A DNA stretch of 64,000 nt from Tangfeifania diversioriginum (GTDB lineage Bacteria; Bacteroidota; Bacteroidia; Bacteroidales; Prolixibacteraceae). Where the stretch lies: NCBI RefSeq assembly GCF_900141875.1, contig NZ_FQZE01000025.1, forward strand, positions 1 to 64,000, given 5' to 3'. The notes under the pieces were generated by a model. The model did no database searches and was not told where the DNA came from. It was given only the letters and a program-made list of their open reading frames with translations. This document shows, piece after piece, positions 62,282 to 64,000 of this stretch (positions are counted from its first letter, which is position 1; each line of letters begins with the position of its first letter). A program made the translations under genes and the position numbers.

Positions 62282-64000
62282 TTAATTCACATTCAAATCA
62301 TACGGCAGGCGGGCATATATTCCGTTCATTTGCGAAGCTTTTTCCAGGAATTCAAGATACCGGTATTTTTCACCCAGTTTGTTTTTCATGTACCTGGTTC
62401 TGATATTGTCCGAGCCTGCTTTAAGCATTTGCTGGAAAGGATCGAGCTGTTCCGGAAGCGCCACTGTGCGGTAATTTTCCAGGCCGGCAATTTCTGCAGC
62501 TATTTCAATAGCATCCTGCAATCCGCCAAACTCGTCAATCAATCCTATTTCTTTGGCATTTTGGCCACTCCACACACGGCCTTGCCCAATTTCATCAACT
62601 TGTTCTTTTGTCATTCCGCGACCTTCGGCAACATGCGAAATAAAAATGTCGTATCCATCTTCAATGTTCTGCTGCATCATTTGTCGCTCATATTCTGTCA
62701 TGGGACGGGTCAGCGAAAGGAAGTTGGAGTTCTCATTTGTCTCAACCACATCGGTAGAAATGCCGATTTTTTCGTTCAGTAGTTCACTGAATTCAGGAAT
62801 CATTCCGAAAATGCCGATAGAACCGGTTATTGTGTTCGGATGAGCCACAATCTGGTCGGCAGGGCAGGAAATATAGTATCCTCCCGATGCAGCCACATCG
62901 CCAAACGATACCACCATTGCTTTTTCTTCGGCGGCCAGTTTTACTTCGCGCCAAATCACTTCCGAATCAAAAACACTGCCACCGGGTGAGTTAACTCTTA
63001 ACACAATTGCTTTGTAACTACTGTCCTGTCGGGCCTTGCGAATTTCGCGGCCAATTTTCTCGCCAATTATTACTTCGCCGCCCATCGAGGTCCCAATATC
63101 GCCGCTGGCGTAAATTACAGCCATTTTGTTGCGGCTGTATGGTTTGCTTTTCCCAGAAACCTCGACACTGGCATATTTCCCGGCTTCAACAACTGGAACA
63201 CCCTTGCCGGCTTTAATCCCGGTTATTTCCCGGAGGTCGTCGAGTACTTCATCTTTGTATTTGGCAGCATCCACCAACCCGGTTTCAACAATGTCATCTC
63301 CCTTTTTCAGGGTTTGAACTTCGTCGGCCAATGCATTTAGTTCTTCAACCGAAATATTTCTTTTTTCCGAAATTCCCTTCAGCATGTGATTCCACAAGCT
63401 GCCCATGTAGGTGAGTTGCTGTTCGCGGTTTTCTTCGCTCATTTTTTCGAGCATGAACGGTTCAACAGCTGCTTTAAATTTACCATGACGAATGATTTGC
63501 ATGTCAACGCCTACTTTTTCGAGCATGTTGGTGAAAAACATCATCTCCCCGCCGAGCCCTCTGAAATCAAGAGTTCCCATTGGGTGGACAACTATATTGT
63601 CGGCAGCGGTCGATAAATAGTAAGCTTTTTGATCATACGTATTTCCATAAGCATAAATCGGCTTGTCGCAACTGTCTTTAAAAGCAATTAGCATGTTTCT
63701 GATTTCTTCAACCGAGCCCATGCCGCCGTTAGTCATCGATAATTTCAGGTAAACACCTTTTATCCGGTCGTCATAAACAGCTTTTTCAAGCGATTGCTGA
63801 ATTTGGTCCAGGCCAATTCGTTTAATTTGGGTGAATCCCGGGATTTCCAGATCTTCAAACGGGTCATTGGGCGCCCTGTCCACAATTTGGCGTTCTAAAT
63901 TAATAACGAGCATGGAGTTATCTTGAACCGAAACCTGTTTTTCAGTCGATGAAACTAATATGCCAATGGCCATAAAAAACAGAAAAAAGCCAATGGCAGA
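62282..64000 (-). CDS. sppA: Signal peptide peptidase SppA (67K type), 5' end beyond the window
   Basis: Partial, at least 572 residues. The frame is open to the window edge: before the first internal Met (63973) it reads SAIGFFLFF, the middle of the N-terminal membrane anchor, so the true start lies outside. Two ClpP/crotonase-like halves are present. The catalytic Lys is probably in YAYGNTYDQKAYYLS (first half) and the Ser in GDVAASGGYYISCPAD (second half). SppA degrades cleaved signal peptides at the inner membrane. Length fits the long, double-domain type rather than the short archaeal or Bacillus type. Confidence 0.93.
   Translation of the reverse strand, partial: SAIGFFLFFMAIGILVSSTEKQVSVQDNSMLVINLERQIVDRAPNDPFEDLEIPGFTQIKRIGLDQIQQSLEKAVYDDRIKGVYLKLSMTNGGMGSVEEIRNMLIAFKDSCDKPIYAYGNTYDQKAYYLSTAADNIVVHPMGTLDFRGLGGEMMFFTNMLEKVGVDMQIIRHGKFKAAVEPFMLEKMSEENREQQLTYMGSLWNHMLKGISEKRNISVEELNALADEVQTLKKGDDIVETGLVDAAKYKDEVLDDLREITGIKAGKGVPVVEAGKYASVEVSGKSKPYSRNKMAVIYASGDIGTSMGGEVIIGEKIGREIRKARQDSSYKAIVLRVNSPGGSVFDSEVIWREVKLAAEEKAMVVSFGDVAASGGYYISCPADQIVAHPNTITGSIGIFGMIPEFSELLNEKIGISTDVVETNENSNFLSLTRPMTEYERQMMQQNIEDGYDIFISHVAEGRGMTKEQVDEIGQGRVWSGQNAKEIGLIDEFGGLQDAIEIAAEIAGLENYRTVALPEQLDPFQQMLKAGSDNIRTRYMKNKLGEKYRYLEFLEKASQMNGIYARLPYDLNVN

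Noticed and set aside
62553-62843. 96-codon ORF antisense to sppA
   Set aside because: Shadow of the SppA catalytic region; no independent support.

Overview
The window looks like a chromosomal stretch of a Bacteroidota bacterium, most likely a Marinilabiliales or Prolixibacteraceae relative (family placement is inference). Evidence: many genes and tRNAs are preceded by the Bacteroidota -7 box TAnnTTTG, several with a TTTG/TTG about 19-21 bp upstream; a PorQ-type (type IX secretion) protein; DUF5683, DUF2490, DUF1080 and GIN-domain proteins; many lipoproteins with Bacteroidota-style signals; and the linkages porQ-cmk-ispH and parA-parB-DUF5683-mltD. Most of the window is housekeeping DNA, with a few accessory insertions.

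Layout. 0.2-4.3 kb: sugar-phosphate genes (fused class II aldolase/SDR, SorE-like dehydrogenase, IMPase-like phosphatase). 4.4-7.0: mutS. 7.1-7.4: tRNA Gly-Leu-Gly, followed by about 0.6 kb of hairpin-rich non-coding DNA. 8.1-10.7: envelope lipoproteins and a carboxypeptidase-regulatory-like protein. 10.7-13.3: a pentaheme cytochrome and a beta-barrel protein carrying its own heme motif. 13.6-14.7: tRNA-Phe, tRNA-Cys, a small ORF, folB. 14.8-20.4: glnS, two LiaF-like membrane proteins, a LytS/LytTR pair, a CrtW-like ketolase, tRNA-His. 20.7-24.9: sugar kinase, GIN-domain lipoprotein, outer-membrane protein, a complete IS1595-family element with its 8-bp target duplication, an exported sugar isomerase-like lipoprotein. 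25.0-29.8: MarR regulator and a kamA-ablB operon (N-epsilon-acetyl-beta-lysine osmolyte) with two small proteins and a sodium:solute symporter. 29.9-35.3: an AT-rich accessory island with an ORF6N remnant, a nuclease-methyltransferase fusion, a specificity subunit and a DUF1016 nuclease. 35.4-46.5: porQ, cmk, ispH, priA, heptose kinase, parAB, DUF5683, mltD, SIMPL. 46.6-57.3: leuS, a frameshifted bifunctional-nuclease gene, nucleoside transporter, CotH/DUF2490 pair, guanine deaminase, lipid kinase, LTA-synthase-like enzyme. 57.5-64.0: valS, an OsmC protein, a carboxypeptidase-regulatory-like protein, and sppA running off the window edge.

The most striking observation is in valS. A 429-bp in-frame segment, bounded by about 29-bp inverted GC-rich palindromic repeats and encoding a DUF559/Vsr-like endonuclease domain, lies at the junction leading into the editing domain of valyl-tRNA synthetase. 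A related solo copy of the same repeat sits just after the valS stop codon. It looks like a mobile repeat-plus-nuclease unit that has become an extra domain of an essential enzyme. Other notable points are the restriction island without a helicase subunit, the heme-bearing beta-barrel/pentaheme pair, the structured non-coding block after the tRNA cluster and a predicted leaderless mutS mRNA.
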